Part shown: piece by piece, positions 1-14,239 of the stretch
How positions within the stretch are numbered: position 1 is the stretch's first letter
How the letters are laid out: every line of letters begins with the position of its first letter
DNA from: Apteryx mantelli
Lineage: Eukaryota > Chordata > Aves > Apterygiformes > Apterygidae
Length of the DNA: 64,000 nt
Direction of reading: 5' to 3'
NCBI RefSeq assembly: GCF_036417845.1
Contig: NC_089980.1
Coordinates: forward strand, 132,892,516-132,956,515
Notes under the pieces: generated by a model
What the model was told of the DNA's origin: nothing
What the model saw: only the letters and a program-made list of their open reading frames with translations
The model's database searches: none
Translations under genes and position numbers: made by a program

Positions 1-3000
1 ACGCTGCAGTAGGAAAGCGGATGAGGTGGAAGCACATCAGGCGTGCAGGAACAGGGGGCATGGGAAAAGGCTAGTACAAGATAACTTGCAGTGGCTTGTT
101 CCTCTGTGAAGGAGGGGTGATCTGCTTCGCGTTTAGTGAGGGAAAGGGCAGTTCCTGCAGAGCAGCTAACCTACTGTAGCAGGATGTCTAGTAATTGCAG
201 TACTGTATTTGCATGTTTTAATGCTGCATCAGTGGACTTTGTTAAGAAATTTTTGACTATATTTGCAGCCTACTCTAAGGGCTTGTCTGCTTAAGGTGGT
301 GGCTTGTTACAGAGGTTTCACTGTGATGACCATCCATGACATGGCATGGATCATATAACCTTAATCCATCATTTTTGCACCTAACCTATACCTTCTGTCC
401 AAAGTTCAGTTTATATCTCTGGAAGTCTATATTGAATTCTGCACCAAGGCCCTCCCCTGTCCATCATAACTGCCATCCCAGCAAGTTAAAGAAGACAGGA
501 TATCTAGCCCACCTTTTAGAGCTCTAATATAGCACTTTCAAATAAGCAGATGTTTTTTCCCAGCCTGGCACAACTGAGTTGTTGCCATGTGTCATCTCAA
601 TCAGCTGATTTATGTAAAGTAACATTTGTTTTAGGAAGAGATCAAAGGTCACCTAAAATTGACGGTGTCTGACATTAAGCTCCTTACTTCTGGCTGAAAG
701 GGAACTTTCTTTCATTTGCCTTCTAGGTGTCTCTGCAGATCTTGCTTCATCAGGCTATGTTAGCCCAGACACTGATGGGTTATTTCTGCCCCTACTTCTC
801 TTTAAACACCCTGTTAGGCAGGGAGCTAATATCATCCTTGTTTGGGAACCGAAGCACAGACACAGCAAGGGTTTATGTGCATGGTCAGCTGCTGTGAACC
901 GAGGCTCTACTTAAAGCATCCTCAGTGGCAGGAGAGAAGATAAGGTGGGAGGCTGGGTTTGAGGATGCCTGTGTGTAGCAGAGCTGTGTGGATTTCCCAC
1001 TTAAATCTTAATAAGAAACATTAATTTCTAAACGCCTTCCCAGCAAACATAATAGATCTGCAATCTAGTAGGCAATTTACTGTCCTCGGAAATTCCTCAA
1101 AAAAGGCAGAGTTTCCCTCCATTGTTCATGCGCAGAGGAAAAGGTCTACTAGAGTTCCTGCTTTGGCTCACTGCTGTGACTACAAACTTGGCCCTCGACA
1201 ACCATCAGACTGAATGTGTAAAAATCATTTTCATTCCAAAGCCATCCCTACGTGCCTTATGACAGGCTGTTCACAGACCTTGCTCCTGAAATCATTTTAC
1301 TTTTCCTGCTTGAGGGAGAAATTCCTTAAATTGCTGGGTGGGGTCTCTAAACATCAGGGGTGACCAATCCTGTCAACTAAGATCCTGGATGTGCCTGTGC
1401 AAGCCTCAAGCCTCTTTGGCTGTCAAATAGGAATGATGACACTTCCTTCCTTCCTCTCACTATCTGTCTGGTTTTAAGCCTACAGCTTAAAACATGCAGT
1501 GACCCTTTACAACCAATGGCCGTTATCTCAATTAGGACGCTTGAGCGGTCCCATGCTGTTAATGAGAATCTATCTGAAAAGCTGCCTAGACTCTTTCTAA
1601 ATGCCTTATTCCACCTTGCCTCTCATTGGCAGTCTCAGCAGTTTTTAGCACTGTGGTACTGAACCCGGCGTAGACCTAACACATCTAACAGCAGCCAAGG
1701 GAGGCTTTCCATATCCTTAATTTAAGTGCAAGTACCTTTGAGGGTGCTGAAGCAGGGGGGATTCCCCCTAAAGTAAGCACTTAGATTGTCTATATAGCCA
1801 GTGGAGACACAGGTGCCTCTGAAAATTTGCAGTGGGAGATGCCACCAAAATTAGGCACCAAACTCTTCCCATTGAGGGCTAAGGACCTAAAGAATATTCG
1901 TAATCCTGATGGGAAATTTCATAAAACGTGTGCATTTTACATGCTAGGATTAGGAGAAACACATGCAAAAGCAACAGTGCAGGAGGAGAGACTGGAATTG
2001 TTCTCTAACACTGAAGCCAGCTGGCAGGGCACAGCTCACCTCCATATGTCTGAACTCTTCCCTCTGCTCCAAAACCAGGTAGCCTAGGCTGTGCTGCCAA
2101 CTTAGCCCCTGGCCCAAGCTGTCCTTTAAATCATTCCTGGGAATTCTGGGAGAGAAAGCTAGCTGGCATTGGCCCTGTCAGGGAACAGGCTAACTACTGA
2201 ACTCCTAGAAAAACCTGGCAGGAAGAGACCTCAGTAGGTCATCTACTGCAGCCCTACATCTCATATTTGTTTAAGCTCTCTCAAGACATCTCCAGGGCCA
2301 AAGTAATGCTACTTGCCCACCCAGATCAGAGCTGGACTGCGGGAGCAAACCCACTGCCAAGTGCAAGAAAATTGTCTTTGTGTTGCCATGCTGTCATGCT
2401 ATGAGAGCCCAAAACGCACCATGGGGGTTGACAAACATGGGCTGGACCATTCCTGGTCTTAATCTGAAGGGATGCCGTTCTGAGCCAGGCCAAGCATCTG
2501 GCCTAAATCTAATATGCCTTGAAGGTCTTTTGAGCATTATTAAAATGAACTAGTCCCATCCATGCTGATGATATTCTGTCTCATCCTCACACCTAATGTC
2601 AATGACAAAGGTGGAACTAAAAGCTCTCATGATTTTGAAAAGACTGTAGACAAATGTGGCCTTCCAGGAAGTTAAATACCAACAATATATAGTGTTTCTG
2701 TGTTACACTGTGCTCTGAAAGACAGACCCATGGAAAAATAGTAAGGCTGGAAGTGAGAATATTAGTGGAACCAAAAAATAAACAATTGTTTTTTCTCTCA
2801 AGCATGATAATTACAGAAGGGAATTATGACCTATGGATCACAGAGACCTGGCTTCACTGATCTAGGGAATTTACCTCCACTTGCATAATTCTGCGTCCAA
2901 TATGTGGATGCTACTTTATACCTCTATATTTTCGTTGCTAGGTGTGACAGACTAGGCCATCATGCAGGAAACGCCTGCTGTCCAGGGCAGGGTTATATAA

Positions 3001-5116
3001 ACTCCAAATGGCTGACACCTGCACAACTTGCAGTAGCTTCCTTATGCAGCAGGCCGCACTTGCAGCAATAACAGGAAAAAAATCAGGAGGTTAATAAAAC
3101 GAAACGAGCAGGAAGCATGCAGTCATCAGACTTTCTAGTACTTCACTCTATAGAAGTAGCTTGTGGCTGGCCTGACCTAGGGACCTCATCCAAAACTCAT
3201 TGAAGGCCATGGAAATTTCACTTTGACGGATGTTGTTAGACAACACTCTTCACTATATAAATATGGGAGTGAGTACATGGAGTTTCCCACCTTCCTTGTA
3301 CCCACGCACACAGCTGAGCTCCAAATCTCTTGCTTCCTTAATGCTAGATCTGAGATAGGCCTGACCCTAATGACTGCAGAGGCTCCAAAAAGGATGAGGA
3401 GGGGATGGGAAATTTCATGGTCACATCCCTTCTGCCACTGCAGTCCTCGGAGGTGAGTGAACGCCTGCTGACATGTGCTTTTCCACAGCCTTTCAAAACA
3501 TACCGCTCTCAGCTATGTGCAGAGCTGGAACAGCACAGATTTGAGCCCACTGACTATTTCCCAATTTCTTCTTTTGTTAACTTTTTCTTTGTTCCTTTTA
3601 CACAGTTTCCCCAAAACAACACTCCAGCAGGTGCCTTCAGCTGGAGTCAGGCAAAACCTCTTGAGCAGGGGTGAGGAAGAAATGGCAGAAAGAGGGCAGG
3701 AGTTGGGCAGGGCTTTCTTTTCCCCAAAATGTTCTAGCTTAAATGCCTTGTGCACTTTGCTTTCAGCTACTACTTTATTCGGCCTGGCATATTAATATGT
3801 TACATGACACGGGGTGCCTTTGCTCATGAGTGCCATGGCATCAGTCTACACACAAATAACAAAAAATAAAAATTAGCACCACAATCCTCTTGAAAACTAA
3901 ACCTCTGCCCAATCCTAGGCATTCCCCTAGCCCAACCAGCTCAAACCCTTGCACTGTGCTAGGCACAAAACTGGAATAACACAGTCCCTCAAACGTCGCA
4001 GAAGAAAGTATCTCACAGCCTGTTTATTGCCGGCTTGAATCCTTGTCACTAAGCAGTTGGATTTGGAGTTCTTGATTAATTTGTGTTTATTTTATTTTTG
4101 TTCTCACTCAGATGTGTTATCTAAGGTCAGTGCAACTTCCTCCACCTCCATCCTTTCCCTTTCAGCCAGCTCTCCCATGAAATATTGTTGTGCCTGGGTG
4201 TGTGTTTCTTAAAGTCATTGTGTGTTTTATGTTTGAAACAAACAATGTCTGACCATCCAACTTGTTACGTAGTCCTAAAAGGTCATGTTTTATGCACAGA
4301 AGGGAAAGCTCTTCTGTTGTGGCTGAGGAAGAATAAACTGGACAGTCACAGAAAATTACCACTGACACAAGGGCTTTAGCTCCAAAAATCAAATGCTCAG
4401 TGACTGTTTAAAAGGATAGACCAGTACCTTTGCTGGAATAAACTGCAGCTCCCTGGAGCTAGAGTCTTATTCCAGCTGCCTACCTTCTCCCTTCATCCCT
4501 TCTAATCTTCAGCTGCTTCTGGTTCCTCCATCCTTGTGTCTTTTACTGCCACAGATCAGCCTATGGCATCATAGACTTTTTGTCAGAAATGCCAGAGGGG
4601 AGAGCTACTTAAGCTGCAGGAAAATATTGGCACAGGGACAAATGAGCTTAAAATGGCCAGGAGTAATATGAAGTTCAAGAAAGATGTAACACAATTAGAA
4701 AGGTGCAGAGAAGAACAACAAGCACTGAAGATATGGGATGACTTCTGGGCAAGAATGACACCACAGAGCATCTGCTATAGCCCCCTTTTGAGGAAAAGCT
4801 ATGGGGTTAGAGGGTCCTTCAATCTGACCAAGTGCAGATGTGTTCATGACATTGAATGATCACTACCCATTAGACAGGCCAGGGAACAGTCTCTCTGTGT
4901 GAACAACGGAGGAAAAACCAGAAAAAAATGCTTTTAAAATGTAGCTTGGCAAAGCTCTAAAGCCAACCATAGTGGGGGAGGTCATAGCCTCAGTAACCAA
5001 GCATGTGTCTTACAGGCCTAGGAGAGGGCAAATAGCTAAGGCAATGGAAGAATATTCATCTTGGAAAGAACTCTGCTGTTGAAAAAATATCCAGCCAATA
5101 TGGTTGTTTCGTATCA
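1..5116. other. Gene-free flank upstream of ADGRF5
   Basis: No exon, RNA gene or long open frame that I recognise. All open frames here are under 110 codons, carry no domain signature and are not flanked by matched splice sites. In other amniotes ADGRF1 lies upstream of ADGRF5 in the same orientation; no exon of a second adhesion GPCR is visible, so this is intergenic DNA or a long leader intron of ADGRF5. A weak ancient CR1-like patch occurs near 2200-2300. Confidence 0.6.
2197..2300 (-). repeat. Possible ancient CR1/L3-like LINE fragment
   Basis: The stretch reading 'gacctcagtaggtcatctactgcag' style resembles the reverse complement of the CR1 3' region, which typically carries 'gacctc...gatcatctagtcca'. 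It is short and diverged, so this is a tentative call. Confidence 0.3.
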
Positions 5117-6819
5117 TCTTCCTGCTTCTGGTAGAGACGTGTTCACCCCTACCTCTGCTGTCACTGCCAACACTTCCCACAGGAGGCATCACATTCCCAA
5201 ACACAGAATATATAAATGTTTCAGCCAAGAGGAATAAAAAACACTAGCTCAAGAAGCCTACATGAAGATGGATATTTCTGGGTATTCTACACTGCAATAT
5301 ATTTAACTTCATGTTTCAACATAACAGCTGCAGAGTAAAAAAAATGGAAGCCCTACCGCATTAGCTCCTGAAAGAGGAATCATTAACCTATGTCATTCAA
5401 GATATTAGAGCAGAGATCACAACGATCTCCTCCAGCCTCATCACCATAAATCTATGAGCCATCTCTTGCTCATCCCTTTGCAGTAAATTTGTGAGTGCCA
5501 TGGTCTATTCTAACTTGGCAGCACTTTTCACCAGGGAAATTATTCCACTGCCTTCTTCACTTCACCCCTGGGGAGCTCTTCTGGACAGCAAATCTCCTTT
5601 TGCCTCTTATAGTTTCATCTTATTACATCTCGGTTCACTGCCTTTGTGGCCGCCATAATGTTCTCTTCCCTTGAAACGCTGGCTTCAACTTACACCTTTG
5701 CATTGATGACCCCTCACCAAAGAAGGCACTCCAGGGTGGATCAGGGATGAAGGCACCAGAATTTAACCACTGGGGCTTGCTTTGGAAAGAGCAAATGGTG
5801 GGAAATGTTTGCATCGCTATTATACGATGAGAGTTTAGGTTGGTATCTGAACTGGCTTTATTCAGAAGAGCCTCTAGATGGATTGCTCAAGAACTGGAAA
5901 GCAGACTTGGAAGAATGACGTGGTTAAGAGAACTGGGTATGTAGTCCCTAAGGAATGAAGGAAAGCATGGCTGGACTCTCAGTTGAGGGGGGCAGCATTG
6001 GCTCCAGTCATCCCAGCTCCCACAGAAGCACAGAATCGCTGAGGTTGGCACCTCCGGAGATCATCTAGGCCAACCCCATGCTCAGGGCAGAGTCAACTAG
6101 AGCATGTTGCTCAGAGCCACGTCCACTCAGACTTTGAATATCTCCAAGGATGGAGACTCCACAACCTCTCTGGGCAACCTCTTCCAGTGTTCAAACACCC
6201 GCACGGGAAAAAAGTTTTCTCTTACGTTGAAGCAGAATTGCCTGTATTTCAGTTTGTGCCCATTGCCTCTTGTCCTTTCACCGGGCACCACTGGCAAGAG
6301 TCTGGCTCCATCTTCTTTAAGCCCCCCATCAGGTATTTACACACATTGATAAGATCACCGAGCCTTCTCTTCTCCAGTCTGAACAAGCCCGGCTCTCTCA
6401 GCTTCTCCTTGCATGACAGACGCTCCAAGCCACCCAAACATCCTCGTGACCCTTCGCCGGACTCAATCCAGTATGTCCATGTCTCTCTGGTACTGGGCAG
6501 CCCAGAACAGGGCACGCTGCTCCAGATGCAGCCAGAACCAGGAAGTCTTCTCAGCACTAACTCTGGTATCAAATGAGAACACGTGTCCCAAAGACCCTAG
6601 AAAAGACACGGGGCTGGGCATGGTTCAAGAGAGGCTTGTGTCTGTCTGGAAGAGAGAGAGAGTGAAAATCTGAGAGCTGGACAGAAGGATAAGGTGGAAT
6701 AAGCCATATCCTGCTGAGTGCAGAGAAGTGACCTGAGCTGAGGGAAGTCATGCAATGAGCTGCAGGGTGGTGAGAGTGTCTAGCTTGAATCTAGACGCAG
6801 TCCAGCCACCAGGCCTGAG
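5117..6819 (+). repeat. 1.7-kb direct duplication, copy A
   Basis: This segment recurs at 38999-40702 in the same orientation, about 33.88 kb downstream. By eye the copies differ at roughly 1-2% of positions and by one single-base indel (tatag versus ttttag near 5610/39494). Homology begins sharply at 'tcttcctgcttctgg' and ends sharply at 'aggcctgag'. The unit contains an older CR1-like stretch, unique-looking DNA and a CR1 fragment at 6027-6535. No coding exon is included. No target-site duplication was visible at either edge. Confidence 0.96.
6027..6535 (-). mobile_element. Truncated CR1 LINE fragment (within duplication copy A)
   Basis: On the plus strand this reads as the reverse complement of a CR1 3' end: 'cacagaatcgctgaggttggca', then 'atcatctaggccaacccc', 'ctccacaacctctctgggca' and 'gataagatcaccgagccttct'. 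These are hallmark avian CR1 phrases, so the element lies on the minus strand. It is 5'-truncated and encodes no intact reverse transcriptase. Open frames here are repeat shadows. Confidence 0.93.
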
Positions 6820-8179
6820 CTAGCAAACCCTGCTCCAATTTATAATACACCATGCCAGTGATACCCAGGTATCTCTGCACCACTCTACACAGGCAAGGTC
6901 ATAGAACCCATGAGCTACCTGGGCACCATCTCCCTGCCAGAGATGGAGTTACCTACTCTGAAGGAAATCTACAGAGAGGTTAGTCCTCAGCCAGCCTTTT
7001 TCACATGGTGAATGGGGCTTTAAATGTAGCTGAACTTCATTACCTAACCCCACGCGAGAAAAAGGCCGGAAGTCTAGCATTAGTGTGCTTGCTTCCCAGA
7101 CAAGACAGCTGTACAGCTAACAAGTGGTCATGACAGGGCTAGCGTCTTGTCAAATGTGATAGACTGTGCAGCACCTTCCCCCTTCCCTGAGCTAGTGCTT
7201 AGCCAATAATTAGTGCAGTTAATGCTTATCCATGTCAAAATAGCCCCCGTGCTCCAGCAGATTGCTGTTCTCTGCTGACAAGCATCAGGTCCAGCTATTA
7301 AAAGAGGGCTAGAAAGAGGCTGGCTTGTACCATTCAGACAATGTGGAAATGTCCATGGAAATGTCTTTCTGCTGCTCTCAGATCATTAGGACTGCTTGAA
7401 GAAAGTGATAATTTAGCCATTCAACTGGGCAGTGTTTTCTATGCCGTAATTATGTAGCTGAGTGGTTCCTATTCCAGGTGCTGTGCCTTGTGAACATGAG
7501 TCTCACAGAGTTTTCTTCTTCTTGTAGGAAATCCTGCTTGGTCCCTGTATGGTTTGACCCTACTCTGCAGATAGCTAAAACCAATTTAATTTTTGTTTTC
7601 CAAGCAGACTGTAAAAAAAGGTCATCACCAGCTCACAAAGAAACTTAGAGAGAAATAGAGGAATTAAAAGTAATAGGTCAAGAAGGAAAAGTCTATGCCT
7701 CACAAAAAAGAATGGAAATGTGGCTTGATGTGACAGTGTGACAGTGTGAACCAGAGTCCTCTTTTAGAAATATCTATCACCTTGGGGAAGCCCTTGATGG
7801 GGATGTTCATTGTTCAGTTTCTCTGTGCTTAAACCTGAGAGAACCTAGTGCGGAAGTGGTCCAGAAGAGCCTGAACCTAAGATACAAATAGAAGAGTCCA
7901 AACACAGCTTTGAGTACACAGATCAGTGATCCAGCACATCTCCTCTGAATCTCTTTCAAAGGAAAATTAGTCCAGATTTAAACCTCATTCATTGCACAGA
8001 AATTGAAGCAACTGTAGAGAACCAGAAAGTGGCAATTAAGAGAGGGTCAATAAACTGAGCTGCACCCCCTCACCACACACTCACATGGAGGCAGAATCAA
8101 GTGCTTTATTCCATGTCAGATGCGTTATTGCCTGTTCTTATAAACCTCCATTGAAGGGAACTTTGCAGCCACCCTAGGT

Positions 8180-8500
8180 AGCCTAATTCAGTGTTTTTCT
8201 AGCTTTTACAGTTACACATTTTCCATAATAGCCAGCATAATTGTCTTTGCTTCAGATTGTGTGATTCCATGTCACCCTTCATTGAGAACATTTATATCAG
8301 CCCTTTGCAGACTGACAGACCATTACTGTGTCCTCACCTGAGCATTCTCATTGCTAAATTGAACAACCTTCAACCTCTTTGCATAGGTCACACTCTCCTC
8401 ACCTCTTAGTATTCACGTGTCTCTCTTTTGGATGCTCTCCAGTTCATCAACCTTTGAACGCAGCACTCCAGCCACAGCCTCAAAAGTATCAAGTAGAGCA
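8180..8500 (-). repeat. Probable old CR1-like LINE fragment
   Basis: Plus-strand phrases such as 'ctaaattgaacaaccttcaacctctttgcataggtcac' in pieces, followed by 'ttttggatgctctccagttcatc', follow the order of the CR1 3' untranslated and ORF2 end region in reverse complement, but with heavy divergence. Boundaries are approximate. Confidence 0.4.
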
Positions 8501-10291
8501 GACTAGTTACCTTCTAGGCCTTAAATTCAAAATGCTTGTTGATATATCTCAGAATGAGATTAGCTAATTTGCAACAAATTACACTGACTGGATTTAGGCA
8601 GCCATTTGCTCTGACTTCCTCTAGATCTTTTTCTGAAAGACTGCGGTATTGAGGTAGGTGAAACCATACAAAGTTACCTGAGAAATGAAGTTACCTGAAA
8701 GAAATGAAGCCCTAGGCATTGCCAGGTTCACCCCAAACCCTTTTGTCTCAAAGAAAATCTGCCCATTAGTTCCAATATGCTTGGGATTCAGTCTGTTCTT
8801 CTGTTTGTAAAACACATCTCTCTGAGAGGCTGACCATGCAAAATTCAGACTGAAAAATAAAAACACCACAAGAAAAATATCATGAGAACCTGCAGTGTAT
8901 CAGACCTCTGCAGGGTGGTTCCTTTCTTGCATTTGTGTGTGTTGCATCCAGTTTCAGCCTGGCTTTGGTGGCTTTTTCTGAGTTTGGAATAAAAGTAGTA
9001 ATGGGATATGATTGCACAAGCTGCTGAGATGCCAGTTAGATCCTAGAGAGGAGATTTACCAAAGTAGGCTTCCTAGTTACTGAAGTGTTAACAGCCTTCA
9101 CAGGACTGGAATGAAGGTGGATGAGTTTAGAGGGATGTATCTTATTAGTTTCATTTCTAAATTGTTCCCAAGTCTAATTTTGCTTTGAATGGTATCTCTC
9201 AGGTTGCATCTACATAGGAACATTGCCATGGCCTAGTTTGCCTGCACCGGGTGAAATGTGTCCCTCTCCCTTTGCAATGGCACCTTCTCAGTGAATTACA
9301 GGGTCGACATAGCTCTGCCTTGTTTGGGATGAAATGCTCCTAGTTCAGAGTAGATACCCTGTAACACACCCTTCGCATGCTCTTTGACCTGCCCTGGCTC
9401 TCAAAGTGCAGGCTCAGATGTTTAAAGTGCAACTGCTCTGGGGCTGGAATCGGGATGATAAACACAGGTGATTTGTGCCCTGATGGGTATAATTGATGGC
9501 AGAAGTACTTCAGGACCGGTGTCAGGCAGGCTAGGGGGAACACCCTGTAGCTGGTGCCCAGTTGTCGTGCAACCCTGATGATGGATGTGCCTTTGGCATG
9601 GTGCAGGCAGGCAGGCTTTTTTCCATTACTCCCTACAGCTTAAGAACAAAGAGAGCTATTCTCTGCCAGTGGCCTAACGCACGCCCGGCCTCCAGCTACC
9701 TCTAATGGGCCAGTCAGCACCACCATCTGGTTCTGCATTTCGCCAGCGTTAAGCTCTGTAAGGCAGAAATTCCTTTTTTTGTTTGTACAGCACCCAGGGC
9801 GTTCTGCAACCTGCTCACCTGCCACTGCTTTAGAAACGTATAAGCAACAACAACAGCTGGCTTAGAAGCACGTTTACCTCTAGCTAAATCCCCTTCCTTC
9901 AGCTGATGAGATCTTTTTAGGCTTTCTCCTTCAAAATATTTGCTAAACCAGAACTCTAAAATCCAGAACGTCCACAGTTTCTGGTGACAGGAGGGTAGCT
10001 GACAAATGAATAGAGGAAAAAACACTTAGCAAGATGATTAAGAGATTCAGTGATCCCTCTGTGCTCATGTACCATGTTGATCATGTATCTAATGCTCCGA
10101 CATTGCAAAATTTTCACATTTTCCTGCAAAGCGAACATGGATTTCTGATACCTTTTAGGCTGCAGTTTGATGATACACACTGTCTCCAGCAGAAACCCTA
10201 TTTTAAGGAGTCCCTTCCCCTTGCCACCATTTTTTTCCCATTTCTATACCCCAGGGTGCTGATGGCTAAAATTTTTGAAAGCTACAGAACC

Positions 10292-10322
10292 AAAAAAAAA
10301 AAGTGTGTGTGTGTGTGTGTGT
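10292..10322. repeat. A-run plus (GT)n microsatellite
   Basis: Eleven A residues followed by ten GT dinucleotide repeats, then a G-rich run. Ordinary simple-sequence DNA, likely length-polymorphic. Confidence 0.98.
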
Positions 10323-13300
10323 GGCTGGGGTGGGGGGGATGTTAAATCAGATCAGTTCTCTGGTCTAGGACTGGTACTGTGGAAGGTGTGGATCCACCAC
10401 AGCTAAACCTGTCTAAGCCAGGGATGTGATAGCCCTGCCTTCCTCTGCACCCCATCCTCTGTGAGACACCGCTGCTTGTCTGGACCTGCAAGGAGGCAGC
10501 TGCGGGAGCAACACTGGGTGAAAACTATTTAGCTGTTTCTGCAGGGATAGGCTGTGGCCTCAAGTGCAGCTGAACTGCTTGCTAGGGCAGAAAGGAAGAG
10601 GTCCCCTGCTCCTCACCCTCCTGTCCTTCTTGCCCACCTCCATCCCTTCCTTCCCCTTCCCTGCTTGGGGCCACATGAGCTGCTACCCTCCTTGCTCTGC
10701 CTCTGGCACTCCCTGAGCCCTTCTCTGAGCTGATTAAACTCGCTCATATGAAAGAAAGCTAGATGCCTTTTTGCTGTGTTAATTTTCTGCAGGGACAGTG
10801 AGTTAAATCACCTCACAGAGGGTCTGAAAAGCACTAGAGCCAGTATAAGGTTAGCAGTAAAACTCCTCTGCAGAGACAGAGGTGGTTGCATACACTGCTG
10901 TAGATGTAGCCTTGGTTTTCTGCTTGTTTAGATCCCTGAACCAGCTCAGGTGGGCATCAAAAAGACCATTGCCACTGCAACATTGGGTCAGGCCGCAAGG
11001 GCAGGGGGGCATCAGCTGTGCCGATTTAATCAGCTTAAAACTGCTGCCGAAGAGCAGGCTGAGCATTGACTTACCACAGTGCAGGGAGCCGTGAGCAGCC
11101 AGGTTTGTGGGAAGGGGAACAGGAATAGGCTGGTGTTGCTGCCAAAGACAACGTACCCTCAAGCTGGCTTATCGGGGAGAAGTTTACGGTCACGCACCAC
11201 AATATCCTTACAAATGCTAGACCTGCAAAGGCTGCAGGGCAAACTTTGCTAAATGCATTTTGCTTTTAGTGACTCAAACACAGCAAGGGGCAAATATGGT
11301 GTGACGCGTCTCAGGGCTGTTAGAAATCGAGCAACAAGCACACTCACCACAGACAGCTGGTGCAGGGATGAAGACCCAGTCTGAGCTCACTCTGAAACAA
11401 AAATCACTGCTGCTACCCTAGGCAGTTAATACCAAGGGCAACACAAAAAAATGCACAAAGCTATGGTGACAGCCAACCCTCCTGTCCCAGTACTGCTAGA
11501 GTCATGACTTTACTGTAGCTCCTGGGACCAGCCCTGGGGTCATGACTCCTTAAGTTGGGAAGTACTGCAGAAGTGGGAAAGCCACGTCACCTTAACATGC
11601 ATCTTATCGACTTCTTTGCCTCCATTATTCTGCGGCGCAACAATGAGTGACATTTATGGCTTGACTCAGTTGTCTGCCTTTTGGGATGCTCTGGTGTGTC
11701 CTACCTGGCCTTCAGCTGCTGCCTGGTGGCCCTGGAGATCCTGGGGCACATCTGCCTGCCCTGCATGTATATCGCCCCCCTACCAGCCCATCCCAGGCCT
11801 TCTTATGAGAAGTCAAGATCTCCAGAGGGACCGTTCCCAGTCTGGGGGGGAACAGGAGCTATCTACATAGACTCATCTGCTGAAGAGATTGCTGCTTTTT
11901 TAAAAAAAACAAACATATGAGCTTAATCCCAGGTTCTTCTAGACAAATTGCTTGAGTTCAGCAAGCCACTGCCTCACATGCAACACTACAGGTACAAACT
12001 CCATTGATAAACTGGTCAAGATCAAATACTGTAGGGACAAAGACTCCATCGTTGTTTGGACAGGCATCCTGTGTTTATGCAGTGGGCTCCTGGCTCTTGA
12101 ATTTGTTCAAGGTAGAAACACAGATAATAACTCAGAGCCCCCGCCTAGTTTGGGGAGTTTCCTGCTCTTCACCGTCTACCACAGTAGCCTTCAGAGCCCA
12201 GGTCTGAGTCCGTGCAGCTGCTCCAAGGGCACTGGCACACATCCCCAGAGCTCGCCAGCCTCAACCCCCTTGACTGCAAGCCTGACAAGGTGAGCATGCT
12301 GCAAACTCAGATAGGAAAGACTTGAAGTTTTTCCTCCGTTCTTTTTTAAATCAGAGCCCACAGACATTTTGCCCCAGCTACACAAACAGAGTTTTACTGC
12401 CTTTGGTTCTCAACTCCCTTCTTCCATTAGAACAAAGCAGGTGAGTAACAGCAGTGGAACAAGTTAGTCCACGTGATAAAGTAATTTGCAGATAAGACAC
12501 TGAAGGACTTAGATCAGCGCAGGGGGAAATAATGCAACTACCTGATGAATGGTATCAGGAAATATCTCCTCTTAAAATTCCTTGTGTGTTTTTTGCAGCG
12601 GCATCTCTGGTCAGCCTCACACTTGAAAATCGAGTGCAGACTCTAGAGACAACATGTTCTCCAGGCAGGAATAACATGTTCAGTTAATTATACAAGCTCC
12701 TATGATTCGTATTCCATTTGAGAGAGATCAAAGCAACCTGGACTGTTGTGGAAGGGAGAGGACTTTAAGATGGCATGGAACTAATTAAAAGACCTTCTCT
12801 TTGAATCATCTGAAAAGGTAAACCATATTATATCTCTGGGTTTCTTCTTTATTTTCTAAAATGTATGGGCTGGTATCTTTTGTGCTAGGTGGATTTGCAA
12901 GACAGGGTGTCATTATTTTGCAACATTTATGAAAAAGAGAAACTAAGAGAAAAAAGAATAGAAGGTCTTGTAGATCATCTATGTTCTGGGTTAAAGTGAA
13001 ACTCGGCTACTTAACTCTATGGAATCTTTTGTAATTTAGAGTTTACTTTAGATAACCTTTTTTTGGCCCGAATGCTGTGGACAAGAGATTTGCTAGCAAG
13101 CCTGGGTTTCCTTAGTTCTCCTGGACTTTTTAAGTCTATGGTACTTACTGACTCCCAGGAGCTGGTTTGTATCAGGAATGCTGAACATGTCCGCATAGCT
13201 TCTGATTTTCCAATTATGTGTACATAGATAATGGAGCAATTGCTGGCTAAAATGTTTCCATCAAGTCTTTTTTCAACAAGAAATTAAATGAACAAAGGGA

Positions 13301-14239
13301 ACAGCCACATTACTTGAGAAGGAAATTAATATTTTGTCCCATTTGCAATTTGATTTTTGTTTGCTAGTTTTCTGATTTTCCAGATATTGGTTTGAGACTC
13401 TTGGACTCTTAACTAGCTATTAAAGCTTGAGTAACAGCAAAGCATCATTTACATGAGTTGTCTTCTATATGGTTTATCATGTATACAATTAATGGGCTGC
13501 TTGGTCTCAGCTACTGGGTTGCACAAAGGGTGTATTTCAGAATAGAGAATAACCCACAATATTTGAATATGAATGCAAGTTTGTGAACAGTGGAAAGATA
13601 CATGCAAAACTATAGCAGCTACTACAACCTCTCTTTTTTAATGGCCTTTTTTCCTTTCTATTACCTATTTGTTTTAGCAGCCAGTTATCACTGAAATACA
13701 AGTTATTTGTACAGATTAAGCCACTGCAGTATATGCAGTACGTATATGCCATACATGCAAAATTATAAATCTTGTTCTTTTTAGTGTTTCTGTTACTAAG
13801 TCGTATCACAGTCTCAAGGACTCATTTCACTGCTTCTGGCTTGGCGATGTTCCTTCTTGATCCATCTTGATCTAGGGATCAGCCAGATCCATGGAAGTCT
13901 TGATGTTATCACAAGTGGTTGATGTCTTTCAAATAGCAAAATAGTCTCTTTTGTGGAATTCTGGATATTGATAGAGATGTCCAGGGAACTGAGGAGACAC
14001 TTCCTTTTCCCTATATTTTTTTCAATTCTGTCAGATATTCATCTGTTGCATAAACAAAGCCTTTAATATTCATTTGTTTTAAGGATATGTATTTTGGATA
14101 CTAAGAATTGGTGAGATCCTTCTCTTTCTGGTTTCTCTTTCTGGTCAAAGGTCTAGATATCGCAGTATCTCGTCTCTGGTATTTTTTACTTAAAAGAGTA
14201 TTAAAAGCAGGGCAAGTATGTAATGCATCACAGAATACA

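Noticed and set aside
3223-3795. Cluster of overlapping short frames that might be an exon of the neighbouring ADGRF1
   Set aside because: None carries GPS, GAIN or 7TM motifs, and strands and frames conflict.
6104-6673. Several frames of 80-130 codons, repeated at 39987-40556
   Set aside because: They lie on the reverse complement of CR1 within the duplicated unit; not genes.
11616-12293. Plus-strand frames with Cys/Trp-rich composition suggesting a membrane protein
   Set aside because: No splice context, no recognisable family and no conserved motif order.
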